Below are positions 43,062-51,845 of a stretch of DNA of 64,000 nucleotides, piece by piece. The translations under genes were made by a program, and so were the position numbers. The stretch is taken from assembly GCA_964575605.1 (NCBI GenBank), contig CAZNRN010000019.1:10501-74500 (forward strand). The letters run 5' to 3'. Within the stretch, counting starts at the first letter, position 1; every line of letters begins with the position of its first letter. The stretch comes from JAPWJZ01 sp964575605. GTDB lineage: Bacteria > Pseudomonadota > Alphaproteobacteria > Micavibrionales > UBA2020. The notes under the pieces were generated by a model. It worked only from the letters and a program-made list of their open reading frames with translations. It made no database searches and was not told the DNA's origin.

Positions 43062-44258
43062 TTAATTGTAAGACTGGTTGTGCGGGCGTTCCTGCGCCGA
43101 TGATTTCGCACCCGACCCGCGCGTCGCGATCAGCACGGGATAGCCGCGGCGGTCGCGTACCGCGCGCTCGGCGGTCGACCAGTCGATGCGGCCGGAAAAT
43201 TCGCCCGCGGCCTCGGCGATCGTCTTGCGCAGGCCTTCCGACATCGGCTTCGGCGACACGACGCCGTCGATCTCGATATTGTTGCTCTGCAGTTTCGAGG
43301 GGTTCGCCTCGAGGTAAAGGCCGTCGCCGACCCAGGCCACCAGTACGGGCTGGTCGACTACGGTTACTTTGGTTCCGGGGCCTGCCATGCCGAACAGCTG
43401 CACGATGTCCTCGGGATACAGGCGCATGCAGCCTGAACTGACGCGGCGTCCGATGCCCCAGGGCTTGTTCGAGCCGTGTATTAAAAATTCCGGCCAGCCA
43501 AGGTACATGGCATGGGTGCCCAAGGGGTTGGCGGCGCCCGGCGAAATGGCCGACGGCAGCCATGGTTTGTCTTTCCTCATGCGGGGCGTCGGGTACCAGG
43601 TCGGCCCCGCCACCTTGCGCACGATGTGTGTTTCGCCGATCGGCGTCTCGAGGCCTTCGCGGCCGATGCCGATTGCGTAGGAAATCGGCGCGCGGCCGGG
43701 CACGAAATAATACATGCGCATCTTGCCAAGGTTGACGACGATGCCGTCCTGCCTGGCGCGTGGCAATAGGTTGAACGAGGGGATGACCAGCGTGTCGCCC
43801 GGCAGCGGCGCCCAGGGGTCGACGCCGGGGTTGGCGGCGCGCAGCTCGACATAGCCAAGCCCGAAATGGCGCGCGATATCGGCGAAAGTGTCTTCTTCGC
43901 CAACCGTATAGGTGCCCAGCTCGCCGATGGCCGTGCGCGAATTCACGGGATAGGGCGGCAGCGGCACGTTCTCGTCGATGTCTTTCAGCGGCAGGGGGCC
44001 TTCGTCGGTCGCGGCCTCGGCGGCGCCGCGCTTTAGCGGGCGCGGCAGGCTGGCGCCAGAAGCATTAGTGCTGTTGGACGCAGGCTCCACCTTGCGCGTG
44101 ATGGTGGTTTTCTTCTTCACCTGCTTGGCGACAACCGGTTTTTTCGACGGCTTGCCCATGATGCTGCCCGGCGCGGAATCGGCGGGGGAGGCCGCTGCGA
44201 GCATCAAGCCCGTCACGGCGGCGATTATTATGGAAGATAGGCTTTTTTGTGCAGACAT
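43062..44258 (-). CDS. LysM-containing L,D-transpeptidase
   Basis: 398 aa. Signal peptide, then a basic/Ser-rich stretch. LysM-like domain near residues 115-165 (YTVGEEDTFADIARHFGLGYVELRAANP). YkuD catalytic domain at about 170-310: HGSNKPWGIGRRVSSGCMRLYPED contains the HG...SGCMR catalytic His and Cys. Forms 3-3 peptidoglycan cross-links or links proteins to the wall. The ~90-residue end is unusual but frame is intact. Divergent from the RimJ-like gene. Confidence 0.9.
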   Translation of the reverse strand: MSAQKSLSSIIIAAVTGLMLAAASPADSAPGSIMGKPSKKPVVAKQVKKKTTITRKVEPASNSTNASGASLPRPLKRGAAEAATDEGPLPLKDIDENVPLPPYPVNSRTAIGELGTYTVGEEDTFADIARHFGLGYVELRAANPGVDPWAPLPGDTLVIPSFNLLPRARQDGIVVNLGKMRMYYFVPGRAPISYAIGIGREGLETPIGETHIVRKVAGPTWYPTPRMRKDKPWLPSAISPGAANPLGTHAMYLGWPEFLIHGSNKPWGIGRRVSSGCMRLYPEDIVQLFGMAGPGTKVTVVDQPVLVAWVGDGLYLEANPSKLQSNNIEIDGVVSPKPMSEGLRKTIAEAAGEFSGRIDWSTAERAVRDRRGYPVLIATRGSGAKSSAQERPHNQSYN

Positions 44259-44349
44259 CCGAAGTCCCTTTTGCCCTCAATATAGATGATATATTCTCTA
44301 AAAACAGTATTTTTAAGGCCTTTCCCGTGCGAAGGGGCGCAAAAACCAT

Positions 44350-44958
44350 ATGGTCCTGCAGCTTTTCAAGAGTGACAGCCTCGTCGACCCGCAATGCATC
44401 ACGGGCGAGCGCATTTATATCCGTCCGCCGCAACGTGCCGACTGGAAACAATGGGTCGAGGTGCGCAGCCGTAACTACGGTTTCCTGAAACCCTGGAGCC
44501 CGCAGGCGACGCTCACCAACATCACGCGTGACGGCTATTTCCAGCGCCTTGCCACCTACCAGTCCGACTGGCGTGACGACCATGCCTATGTCTTCTTCGT
44601 CTTCCGCTATGACACCGACCAGCTGATCGGCAGCGTTGCCGTCAACAACATCGTGCGCGGCGCGGGGCAGATGGCCACCATCGGCTACTGGATGGACGAG
44701 CGCGAAACCAAGCAGGGCTTCATGACCGAAGCCTTGTTATTGGCCTGCCAGTTCTCCTTCCGCGCGCTGAAACTCCACCGTTTGCAGGCCGGTACGCTGC
44801 CCGAGAACGAGGCCAGCCAGAAAGTCTTGAAAAACTGCGGCTTCCAGCCCGAGGGCATGGCGCGCAAGTACATCAAGATTGCAGGCGAATGGCGCGACCA
44901 CCAGATTTTCTCGCTGCTGCGGGAGGAATTTATTTCACTGGCCGAACCGGTCGCCTAG
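44350..44958 (+). CDS. rimJ: RimJ/RimL-type ribosomal-protein N-acetyltransferase
   Basis: 202 aa. GNAT of the RimJ branch: ERIYIRPPQRADW, GFLKPWSP, IGYWMDERETKQGFMTEAL, and LHRLQAGTLPENEASQKVLKNCGFQPEGMARKY. RimJ acetylates the N-terminal Ala of ribosomal protein S5 in E. coli; whether this copy does is inferred. Its end overlaps the convergent YqgE gene by 4 bp. Confidence 0.85.
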   Translation: MVLQLFKSDSLVDPQCITGERIYIRPPQRADWKQWVEVRSRNYGFLKPWSPQATLTNITRDGYFQRLATYQSDWRDDHAYVFFVFRYDTDQLIGSVAVNNIVRGAGQMATIGYWMDERETKQGFMTEALLLACQFSFRALKLHRLQAGTLPENEASQKVLKNCGFQPEGMARKYIKIAGEWRDHQIFSLLREEFISLAEPVA

Positions 44959-45572
44959 GCGTGGCCGATATCGGCTGACAGGATGGCGGGATCGATGCCG
45001 ATGCGCGCCAGCGCCATATCCCACTTCTTCGCAATCTCGGTGCCGAACAGCAAATCATCGTCGGGCGGGCAGGTGAGCCATGAATTGGCCTGCATCTCGG
45101 CCTCCAGCTGCCCCGCGCCCCAGCCCGCATAGCCAAGGGCGAAGATGCTGCGCGCCGGGCCTTTGCCCTCTGCAATCGCCTTCAGGATATCGACGGTGCC
45201 GGTGACGCAGAGCTGGTCGTTGATGCGCACGGTATCCTCGCGCATGAAATCGGTCGAATGCAGCACGAAACCGCGCCCTGTTTCGACGGGTCCGCCGAAG
45301 TGGACGACAGGTTCCACCACCAGCTGCGATTTCGGCAGGTGCAGCTGGCTGAGCAAATCACGGAACTGCACGTCGGGCAGCCGCTGGTTGACGACGATGC
45401 CCATCGCGCCCGCGGAACTATGCGCGCACATATAGACGACGCTCTTGGTAAAGAAGCCGTCATGCAGCGACGGCATGGCGATCAGCAGCCGGTTGCGGAA
45501 CGGGCTGTCCTCGTCCTTCATCAGCAAGGGATCCATTTTCTGCGGGACGTCGGGTGTCTTGCGTGTTGCCAT
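44955..45572 (-). CDS. YqgE/AlgH family protein (UPF0301)
   Basis: 205 aa. Family marks are LLIAMPSLHDGFFTKSVVYMCAHSSAGAMGIVVNQRLPD, PVVHFGGPVETGRGFVLHS, and IFALGYAGWGAGQLEAEMQANSWL. Biochemical role unsettled; AlgH affects alginate genes in Pseudomonas. Converges on the RimJ-like gene. Confidence 0.9.
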   Translation of the reverse strand: MATRKTPDVPQKMDPLLMKDEDSPFRNRLLIAMPSLHDGFFTKSVVYMCAHSSAGAMGIVVNQRLPDVQFRDLLSQLHLPKSQLVVEPVVHFGGPVETGRGFVLHSTDFMREDTVRINDQLCVTGTVDILKAIAEGKGPARSIFALGYAGWGAGQLEAEMQANSWLTCPPDDDLLFGTEIAKKWDMALARIGIDPAILSADIGHA

Positions 45573-45658
45573 TATTTCATATTAGCAAAAAAGGCTTAAC
45601 AGAGCGGTAAGTGGCCGAAGGCACTGTAATTACGGGGTAATCCCGCGTCAATCCGGCA

Positions 45659-46600
45659 TCAGGGCGCTGGCGGCTTTTTCAGTCGGATGGGCTTTATTTT
45701 CATGTGGTTTGCAGCCCCTTCATAGACCTTCCCGACCTCCGCCGTAACGCGCTTTTCATAGGCCGCCTCGAATAACGGCACGATAGCGGGGTTGTTGGCG
45801 GCGATGGCGGCTTCGTAATTCGTCAGTCCCGCCAGGTTTTCGCGCAGGATATCCGCGCCGCCTTCGATCAGCGCGCCGACAGCTTTCGGCGACGGGTCGC
45901 GTTCCATGCAAAGCGCGTTCAGCGGCGTTTCGCCGTAATTATTCACCGCGTCGACATTCGCGCCCAGTTCAAGCAGCTTCTTGATGGTGGCAGCGGGGTC
46001 TTTCATGTCTTTCGCGGATTTCGCGACAAGGTGGACGGCCGTGTCGCCGTGGTGGTCGGGGCTGTCGACGTCAACGCCTTCTTTCGCCGAGATGACTTCC
46101 AGCACGTTCACATTGCCGCGCCGCGCCGCGTCGCGGAAAGTCTTGCCCAGCGTTTCCAGGCCATATCCTTCCAGCAGGGCATGGATCGTTTCGTACTCGT
46201 TTACCGGCGCTTTTTCGGCGAGGTCGAACACCGTGCCGCTGTCGAAACCCATGCTGCGGTCGGCGCCGTTTTTCACCAGCATCTTCACCATCTTGTCATG
46301 GCCGTGGCGCGCAGCGACGTGCAGGGCGGTGCGGCCGTCGGGGCCGATCATGTTGACGGTCGCGCCGCGCTTGATCAAAAGTTCTGCCGCGTCGATGCGG
46401 TTGTCCTTCACGGCGGCGCATAAAATCGATTCCTGACCCGACCAGCCGTCGCGCCTGCAGGTGCCGTCAACGCCGGCACCCTTGTCGAGCAGCTCTTCCA
46501 TCGCCCGCAAATCGCCCTGCGTCGTGGCGCGGAACAGCGCCACGTTGAGGTCGGCGAAGTTCTTGATGCGTTTCTGGTATTCGTTGTAGTCGTCGGCCAT
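45659..46600 (-). CDS. Ankyrin-repeat protein with Leu-Lys-Lys-Pro tail
   Basis: 313 aa from ATG 46600, with AAAGGACA just upstream. About six ankyrin repeats across residues 20-270 (for example GPDGRTALHVAARHGHDKMVKMLVKNGAD and NNYGETPLNALCMERDP). Tail reads NHMKIKPIRLKKPPAP. The divergent gene at 46738 encodes a non-ankyrin membrane protein that carries a related tail, so they may be functionally paired. Confidence 0.86.
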   Translation of the reverse strand: MADDYNEYQKRIKNFADLNVALFRATTQGDLRAMEELLDKGAGVDGTCRRDGWSGQESILCAAVKDNRIDAAELLIKRGATVNMIGPDGRTALHVAARHGHDKMVKMLVKNGADRSMGFDSGTVFDLAEKAPVNEYETIHALLEGYGLETLGKTFRDAARRGNVNVLEVISAKEGVDVDSPDHHGDTAVHLVAKSAKDMKDPAATIKKLLELGANVDAVNNYGETPLNALCMERDPSPKAVGALIEGGADILRENLAGLTNYEAAIAANNPAIVPLFEAAYEKRVTAEVGKVYEGAANHMKIKPIRLKKPPAP

Positions 46601-46737
46601 GGTTTGTCCTTTTGTGCCCCGATTCCAGGGCAAAAACAGCCTACTACAGCTTTATGGCAAAAACAAACCCGCGGGAAGGGAATCTATTTGACATAATATG
46701 GCAAATTGGGGTATCCTGACCCACTTTTCAACGTGAG

Positions 46738-47274
46738 ATGACAGAGATGATGCTGCCCAAAAAACCCGAAAAGATGACCGACGAGGAGCTGGAGAAGGGC
46801 CTGAAACAGGCTGACCGCAACCAGCAGGTCCTGCATAAATACCATTCCAAGGCGGCGGGCCCCGTGGCCTGCGGCCTTATCGCCGCGGCCTGGTGGGTGG
46901 GCAAGGCGGCTTTTGCTTCGGGCAACCTTTACCTGATGCTGGGCGGCATGGTGGGGGCGGCGGCTATTCCTGCGGTCGGCGCGATTGTCTATGCCATCGG
47001 CTGGACGCGCATCTGCAACGGCTTGTTCGGCAAGTGGAACAAGGACAAGGAAAAGATCGGCAAGGAGCAAAAGAAACGCGCCTTCGAAAAAACGCCCGAG
47101 TTCATCGAGGCCGCGATAAAATTGAAGAACGACGTCAAGCGCGCCATCAGCGACGCTTTCGAGCGCGCGGTGCACGGCGGCACATCCAAAGACATGAAGG
47201 TGAAAAAGCCTCTCCAGCTCAAAAACACCACGGCCGCGCCGCCGAAGAAAAAACCGCTCTTCAAGTTCAAGTAA
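46738..47274 (+). CDS. Two-helix membrane protein with the ankyrin-type tail
   Basis: 178 aa. Charged N-terminus (MLPKKPEKMTDEELEKGLKQ), two hydrophobic helices at about residues 40-60 and 66-88, then a highly charged cytoplasmic tail ending KDMKVKKPLQLKNTTAAPP plus KKKPLFKFK. Family unknown. The DMK-x-KPL-x-LK end matches the ankyrin proteins' tails although no ankyrin repeat is present. An alternative start ATG at 46747 is possible. Confidence 0.75.
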   Translation: MTEMMLPKKPEKMTDEELEKGLKQADRNQQVLHKYHSKAAGPVACGLIAAAWWVGKAAFASGNLYLMLGGMVGAAAIPAVGAIVYAIGWTRICNGLFGKWNKDKEKIGKEQKKRAFEKTPEFIEAAIKLKNDVKRAISDAFERAVHGGTSKDMKVKKPLQLKNTTAAPPKKKPLFKFK

Positions 47275-48258
47275 TCAGTTTTTGTTTTTCTTCTGCACGT
47301 CGCGCCATTTGCCGACGTTGCGGTCGTGCTCGGCCAGCGTCTTTGCAAAGGCATGGCCGCCCGTGCCGTCGGCGACGAAATAGATGTATTCATGCGCCTC
47401 GGGGTTCATCACCGCCTCCAGCGACGCGCGGCCGGGGTTGGCGATGGGCGTCGGCGGCAGGCCTTTGGTGACATAGGTGTTATAGGGCGAAGGCGTGTTG
47501 AGGTCGGTGCGCAGCAGCGGGCGGTCCAGCTTCTCGCGCCCCCCCGTAATCGCGTAAATCACCGTCGGGTCCGATTGCAGCGGCATATCGATTTTCAGGC
47601 GGTTGTAAAACACGCCAGCCACCTTCGCGCGCTCTGCCGCGATGCCGGTTTCTTTTTCGACGATGGAGGCCAGCACCACCGCTTCCTCCGGCGATTTCAG
47701 GATATTGCCCTCGGCGCGCTTCGACCATGTCTCGGCGAGCGTGTCCTGCATTTCCTTCTTCATGCGCTCCAGCAGCGTCTCGCGCTTTTCGTGGAAGGTA
47801 TAGTTATAGGTTTCGGGCAGCAGCGAACCGTCGGGCGGCGTCGCGGTAACCGTGCCCTCCATCGCCTCGGCGGCGTTCAGCAGCGCGACGATTTCCGTCG
47901 AGGTCAGGCCCTCGGGGATGGTTAATTGACGTTGATATACCTTGCCCGATTGCAGCGTCTCGATCACTTCCTCGGTGCTGGCGTGTTCCTTGATTTCGTA
48001 TTCGCCGGCACGCAGGGGGCCCTTGCCCTTCATCAGGAAGGCGCCCGCGCGGAAGATGTTTTCGTCGTCAATCGCGCCTGCTTCTTTCAGCACGCCGGCG
48101 ATTTTCTTGCCGGAGGAGCCGGGCTCGATATAAATCAGCGTGGTCTGTTGCAGCGGCCCCGGTGCCGGCAGCACGGCCTGCATGTACAGCCAGCCCGCCG
48201 CCGCGGCGCAACCGCCCAGCAGCAGCATAAAGGCGACGAATGCGATAAAACCCTTCAA
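47275..48258 (-). CDS. mltG: Endolytic peptidoglycan transglycosylase MltG (YceG)
   Basis: 327 aa from TTG 48258, which follows directly after the fabF stop. One N-terminal membrane helix, then the YceG domain: YIEPGSSGKKIAGVL, LTIPEGLTSTEIVALL, LASIVEKETGIAAERAKVAGVFYNRL with the catalytic Glu, SDPTVIYAI, and YNTYVTKGLPPTPIANPG. Terminates nascent glycan strands. fabF-mltG adjacency is common in alphaproteobacteria. Confidence 0.93.
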   Translation of the reverse strand: MKGFIAFVAFMLLLGGCAAAAGWLYMQAVLPAPGPLQQTTLIYIEPGSSGKKIAGVLKEAGAIDDENIFRAGAFLMKGKGPLRAGEYEIKEHASTEEVIETLQSGKVYQRQLTIPEGLTSTEIVALLNAAEAMEGTVTATPPDGSLLPETYNYTFHEKRETLLERMKKEMQDTLAETWSKRAEGNILKSPEEAVVLASIVEKETGIAAERAKVAGVFYNRLKIDMPLQSDPTVIYAITGGREKLDRPLLRTDLNTPSPYNTYVTKGLPPTPIANPGRASLEAVMNPEAHEYIYFVADGTGGHAFAKTLAEHDRNVGKWRDVQKKNKN

Positions 48259-49530
48259 TCAAACCTTCCGGAAGACGAGCGAGGCATTGGTGCCGCCAAA
48301 GCCGAAGGAATTGGAGAGCGCGATGTTCACGTTCTTCTGCTTCGCCGTATGCGGCACAAGGTCGACGCCCGCCGCGACATCCGAGGGGTTGTCGAGGTTC
48401 AGGGTCGGGGGCAGGGTGCCCGTCTTGATTGCCATCAGCGTGAAAATCGCCTCGACCGCGCCGGCTGCGCCCAGCAGGTGGCCGATCGCCGATTTGGTCG
48501 ACGAGATGCTGACCGTTTTAATCGCGTCGCCGAACAGGCGCTTGGTCGCGCCCAGTTCGATATCGTCGCCGAGCGGCGTGGAGGTGCCGTGCGCGTTGAT
48601 GTAATCGACCTGGTCGGGGTTGACCTGCGCGCGTTTCAGTGCGGCCTTCATGGCGCGGAAACCCCCGTCGCCGTCTTCGGCGGGGCTGGTCACGTGATAG
48701 GCATCACCCGAAAGCCCGTAGCCGATGACTTCGCCGTAAATCTTCGCGCCGCGTTTCTTCGCGTGCTCGTATTCCTCTAGCACCACGACGCCTGCGCCTT
48801 CGGCAATAACAAATCCGTCACGTCCCTTGTCGAAGGGGCGCGATGCTTTTTCAGGCGTTTCGTTGTAAGAGGTTGACAGCGCGCGGCAGGCGGCAAAACC
48901 GCCCACGCCGACGCGGCAGATGGCGGCTTCCGATCCGCCCGCGACCATCACGTCTGCGTCATCAAAGGCAATCAGGCGCGCGGCGTCGCCAATCGCATGG
49001 CTGCCCGTCGCGCAGGCCGTGACCACAGCGTGGTTGGGGCCTTTGAAGCCGTAACGGATGGAAACCTGCCCCGAGGTCAGGTTGATCAGCGACGACGGGA
49101 TAAAGAACGGCGAGATGCGGCGCGGCCCCTTTTCCTGCATCATGATGGAAGTATCTTGAATGTTGGTGAGGCCGCCGATGCCAGATCCGATCAGCACGCC
49201 GGTGCGGCAGCGGTCTTCCTCGCCTTCGGGTTTCCAGCCGCTGTCTTCCACCGCGTCGACCGCGGCGGCATAGCCGTACTGGATGAACAGGTCCATTTTC
49301 TTCTGTTCTTTGTGCTCGATATACTTGCCGATATCGAGCGTGCCGGGGGAATTGTCGTTTTCCGTCTTCAGGGGCACTTCGCCGGCGACTTGGCTCGGAA
49401 GGTCCGAGGCGTCGAATGATTTGATTTTGCGCAGGCCCGATTTGGCCGCCGTCAGCTGCTGCCAGTTATGGTCCAGACCCAGGCCCAGCGGGCTCACAAT
49501 GCCCATGCCGGTGACGACAACACGCCTCAT
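48259..49530 (-). CDS. fabF: 3-oxoacyl-ACP synthase II
   Basis: 423 aa. Elongating condensing enzyme. The Cys-His-His triad is visible: catalytic Cys in VTACATGSHAIGDA, His in NAHGTSTPLGD, His in SAIGHLLGAAGAVEAIF. Ends with SNSFGFGGTNASLV, typical of KAS II. Transcribed after acpP with a terminator-like hairpin between them. Confidence 0.94.
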   Translation of the reverse strand: MRRVVVTGMGIVSPLGLGLDHNWQQLTAAKSGLRKIKSFDASDLPSQVAGEVPLKTENDNSPGTLDIGKYIEHKEQKKMDLFIQYGYAAAVDAVEDSGWKPEGEEDRCRTGVLIGSGIGGLTNIQDTSIMMQEKGPRRISPFFIPSSLINLTSGQVSIRYGFKGPNHAVVTACATGSHAIGDAARLIAFDDADVMVAGGSEAAICRVGVGGFAACRALSTSYNETPEKASRPFDKGRDGFVIAEGAGVVVLEEYEHAKKRGAKIYGEVIGYGLSGDAYHVTSPAEDGDGGFRAMKAALKRAQVNPDQVDYINAHGTSTPLGDDIELGATKRLFGDAIKTVSISSTKSAIGHLLGAAGAVEAIFTLMAIKTGTLPPTLNLDNPSDVAAGVDLVPHTAKQKNVNIALSNSFGFGGTNASLVFRKV

Positions 49531-49574
49531 ACCAGTATTCCCTGTTAATGCACACGAATAGGTAGGGGTTAGAA

Positions 49575-49614
49575 AAATGGCCCCGATCCGTTTGAAACAG
49601 AACCGGGGCCATTT
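49575..49614 (-). terminator. Hairpin between acpP and fabF
   Basis: Perfect 11-bp inverted repeat (AAATGGCCCCG 49575-49585, CGGGGCCATTT 49604-49614). Read on the minus strand it follows acpP by 21 bp and is succeeded by a T-rich stretch. Likely partial terminator that keeps acpP mRNA more abundant than fabF. Confidence 0.75.
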
Positions 49615-49635
49615 AAATTGGTATCAAGCGCGCAG

Positions 49636-49878
49636 TTAAGCGGCTTTCGCGTTCTGCTGGATGAAGGAGATCGCGTCTTTCACGGTCTGGATTTTTTCAG
49701 CCGCGTCATCGGGAATCTCGATGCCGAATTCTTCTTCGAATGCCATGACCAGTTCGACCGTGTCGAGGCTGTCAGCGCCCAGATCGTCGATGAAGCTTGC
49801 GTTGTCGGTGACTTTCTCGCCGTCCACGCCCAGGTGCTCGACCACGATTTTCTTCACGCGCTCGTTGATGTTGCTCAT
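49636..49878 (-). CDS. acpP: Acyl carrier protein
   Basis: 80 aa from ATG 49878, with AGGGAA upstream. Phosphopantetheine attachment Ser is in LGADSLDTVEL. Strongly acidic, as all ACPs. Carries growing acyl chains for FabD, FabF and FabG, all encoded in this window. Confidence 0.95.
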   Translation of the reverse strand: MSNINERVKKIVVEHLGVDGEKVTDNASFIDDLGADSLDTVELVMAFEEEFGIEIPDDAAEKIQTVKDAISFIQQNAKAA

Positions 49879-50099
49879 ATCCAATTCCCTCGTCGGTTAC
49901 GTTAAAACTTGATCACATACTTTAAGTGTGAAGGTGTAAATATCACACAATTGCTGCTTTGCAAACAGGGCAAAACAGGCGTTTTCATAGTATGAAATGG
50001 CGGCAGAGTCCAAGCTTTTCAAGCGGGCAGGGGCATCAAACCGCACCCCTGTTCAAGAAAAGCCAGATTTTTCAATACTGTACATAAATGCGGCTTTGC

Positions 50100-50128
50100 T
50101 TGACAGGCGGGGGTAGGGCGCATATTTA
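50100..50128 (+). promoter_or_regulatory. Sigma70-type promoter for the 50158 gene
   Basis: TTGACA at 50100-50105, a 17-bp spacer, and TATTTA at 50123-50128, 30 bp before the ATG. The -35 is consensus and the -10 is a 4/6 match. The rest of the 273-bp divergent gap to acpP has no gene. Confidence 0.6.
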
Positions 50129-50157
50129 TACGTAAATTTCATCGAAGGGATAAAAAC

Positions 50158-50745
50158 ATGCGCAAGATATGGCTGACGCCTGCCTTTACGCTGGCCGCTT
50201 TTTTCGGCTCTGCTGCCCAGGCGCAGGTAACGCCTGCGCCCTCGACTATAGTTTCTCAGGAACCGCTCCCGGATGCTCCCTCCGCAAAAACCCAAACTTC
50301 CCCCATACAGATATCGCCGCAGTGGCAGGTAAAGCCGGATTACAAACTCGACCTTTCCACCAAATTCGAAAAACCTGCGGAAGACGGCCTGGCCACCTAT
50401 CGCCTGCCCGCCATGCCGCCCGAATTCGCCGATAAACCCTCGGGCTTCGTCGGCCGGGCGGTCGAATTTTTTGACCAGCACAGCGTGAAGGGCGATTCCA
50501 TGTTCGACACCGCTCTGGAAAAAGACATCGGCGGCGGCTTCTCGATCGCCGGCGGCAGCATCGATATGCGCAATAACACCGGCCACAACGGCGCCATACG
50601 CCAGACCGTCCGCGCCATGACCGGCCTGCCCGACAGCGAAACACGCGACCTGCGCCACGCGCTTTCAGGGGGCGGTAACATGCCGCAGCCTAAAGGCGGC
50701 GACGGCGTCGCGGTCGCGCTGCGCTTTCGCATCGGCCTTAAATAA
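50158..50745 (+). CDS. Secreted hypothetical protein
   Basis: 195 aa. Signal peptide to about AAQA-Q (residue 22). Pro/Ser-rich mature start, then QWQVKPDYKLDLSTKFEKP and a C-terminal half ending VAVALRFRIGLK, an alternating hydrophobic pattern that could be a beta strand ending an outer-membrane-type domain. Family not recognised. Interrupts the fab cluster on the opposite strand. Confidence 0.72.
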   Translation: MRKIWLTPAFTLAAFFGSAAQAQVTPAPSTIVSQEPLPDAPSAKTQTSPIQISPQWQVKPDYKLDLSTKFEKPAEDGLATYRLPAMPPEFADKPSGFVGRAVEFFDQHSVKGDSMFDTALEKDIGGGFSIAGGSIDMRNNTGHNGAIRQTVRAMTGLPDSETRDLRHALSGGGNMPQPKGGDGVAVALRFRIGLK

Positions 50746-51183
50746 TTACTTCGGCTGGAATTTGGCGAGGTCGAGCGACCCGTCCTTTTTATTCGGCATC
50801 AGCGGGTTCCAGGCGACTTCCCACAAATGCCCGTCGGGGCAAGTGAAATAACCGCTGTGGCCGCCCCAGAAAACATCCTCGGCGGGTTTGTTGATTTTTG
50901 CGCCGAGTTTCTTCGCGCGTTTCATAAAGACATCGACGTCTTTTTTCTTACTCACGTTATGCGCCAGCGACATGCCGCGGAACCCGCTGCCCTTGGCGGA
51001 TTGTTTCGAATCCTTCGCCAGGTGCGCGCGCGACCACAGCGCCAGTATCCACCCGCCCTGGTCGAAAAACGTCACGTCCTTGTTGCTGCTCGTCAGCGGC
51101 TTCCAGCCAAACAGCTTCATATAAAACCTGCGCGCCGTCATATTGTCTTTGACGCCAAGGGTGACGAAGGTGCAGCGTTTCAT
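50746..51183 (-). CDS. VOC-family (glyoxalase/bleomycin resistance-like) protein
   Basis: 145 aa, two VOC half-repeats: FVTLGVKDNMTARRFYMKLFGWKP at the start and GGHSGYFTCPDGHLWEVAWNP near the end, the latter with metal-ligand-type residues. Substrate unknown. Downstream of the PIN-like gene on the same strand (11 bp apart). Confidence 0.85.
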   Translation of the reverse strand: MKRCTFVTLGVKDNMTARRFYMKLFGWKPLTSSNKDVTFFDQGGWILALWSRAHLAKDSKQSAKGSGFRGMSLAHNVSKKKDVDVFMKRAKKLGAKINKPAEDVFWGGHSGYFTCPDGHLWEVAWNPLMPNKKDGSLDLAKFQPK

Positions 51184-51194
51184 TTGATGTAGCC

Positions 51195-51845
51195 TTACTT
51201 TATAGATTTATAATCGACTGTTCCATCAGCGGAAACAGCTATCAATTGCTGTCGTATCATACCGTCGCAGGCCTGCTGCGCTGATAAGGGAGCGGTAATG
51301 GCCGAACGGCTTTCAAGCCAGTGGATCAGTCCGTCTTTCTTTTTGGGTCTGCGGACTTTTTCACTGCGCAGCGCTTCAACGATTTCAGCGAAGTCGTGCG
51401 TTTGCCCGGATATGGTTCTAACGGGTTTGCTTTTCGCGGCCGGTCCGGCCTTTACGGGTTTGGCAGCTTTAGGCGGGCCCATGCGTTCGCAGGCGATGCC
51501 ACGGTCCTGCAAATGGGCAATTAGCGGCCCGAAATCGTTTTTGTCCTTGGTGGCGATGACGTAGCGGGCATTGGGTTCCTCTGCCAGCAGCTTGCCAAGA
51601 TAATAGGCAAGATGAAGGTCTAGGTTATTATTGCCCTGCGCGGGGATCGGTATCAGGTCGAGCCTTACACCGCCGTCCATCATTTTTTTTATGAATACAG
51701 GTTCTGGCTTTTGACTTTTGGCGGCCAGTTCGCTGCTTCCAATAAAAAGCAGGATACGGTTGTAATGCCTTAATGACGGGGCTAGAGCTGTCAGATGCTC
51801 ATCATTGATATTCTGGTAGTCGATAAGGGCAATCTTTTCAGCCAT
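51195..51845 (-). CDS. PIN-like domain protein coupled to fabG
   Basis: 216 aa from ATG 51845. Nuclease-fold PIN-like N-terminal domain: ALIDYQNIND with a first acidic ligand, LDLIPIPAQGNNNLDLHLAYYLGKL, VIATKDKNDFGPLI. A basic linker (PKAAKPVKAGPAAKSKP) leads to a C-terminal helical, winged-helix-like part. Its ATG overlaps the fabG stop (TGATG). Possible RNA nuclease; target unknown. Confidence 0.75.
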   Translation of the reverse strand: MAEKIALIDYQNINDEHLTALAPSLRHYNRILLFIGSSELAAKSQKPEPVFIKKMMDGGVRLDLIPIPAQGNNNLDLHLAYYLGKLLAEEPNARYVIATKDKNDFGPLIAHLQDRGIACERMGPPKAAKPVKAGPAAKSKPVRTISGQTHDFAEIVEALRSEKVRRPKKKDGLIHWLESRSAITAPLSAQQACDGMIRQQLIAVSADGTVDYKSIK

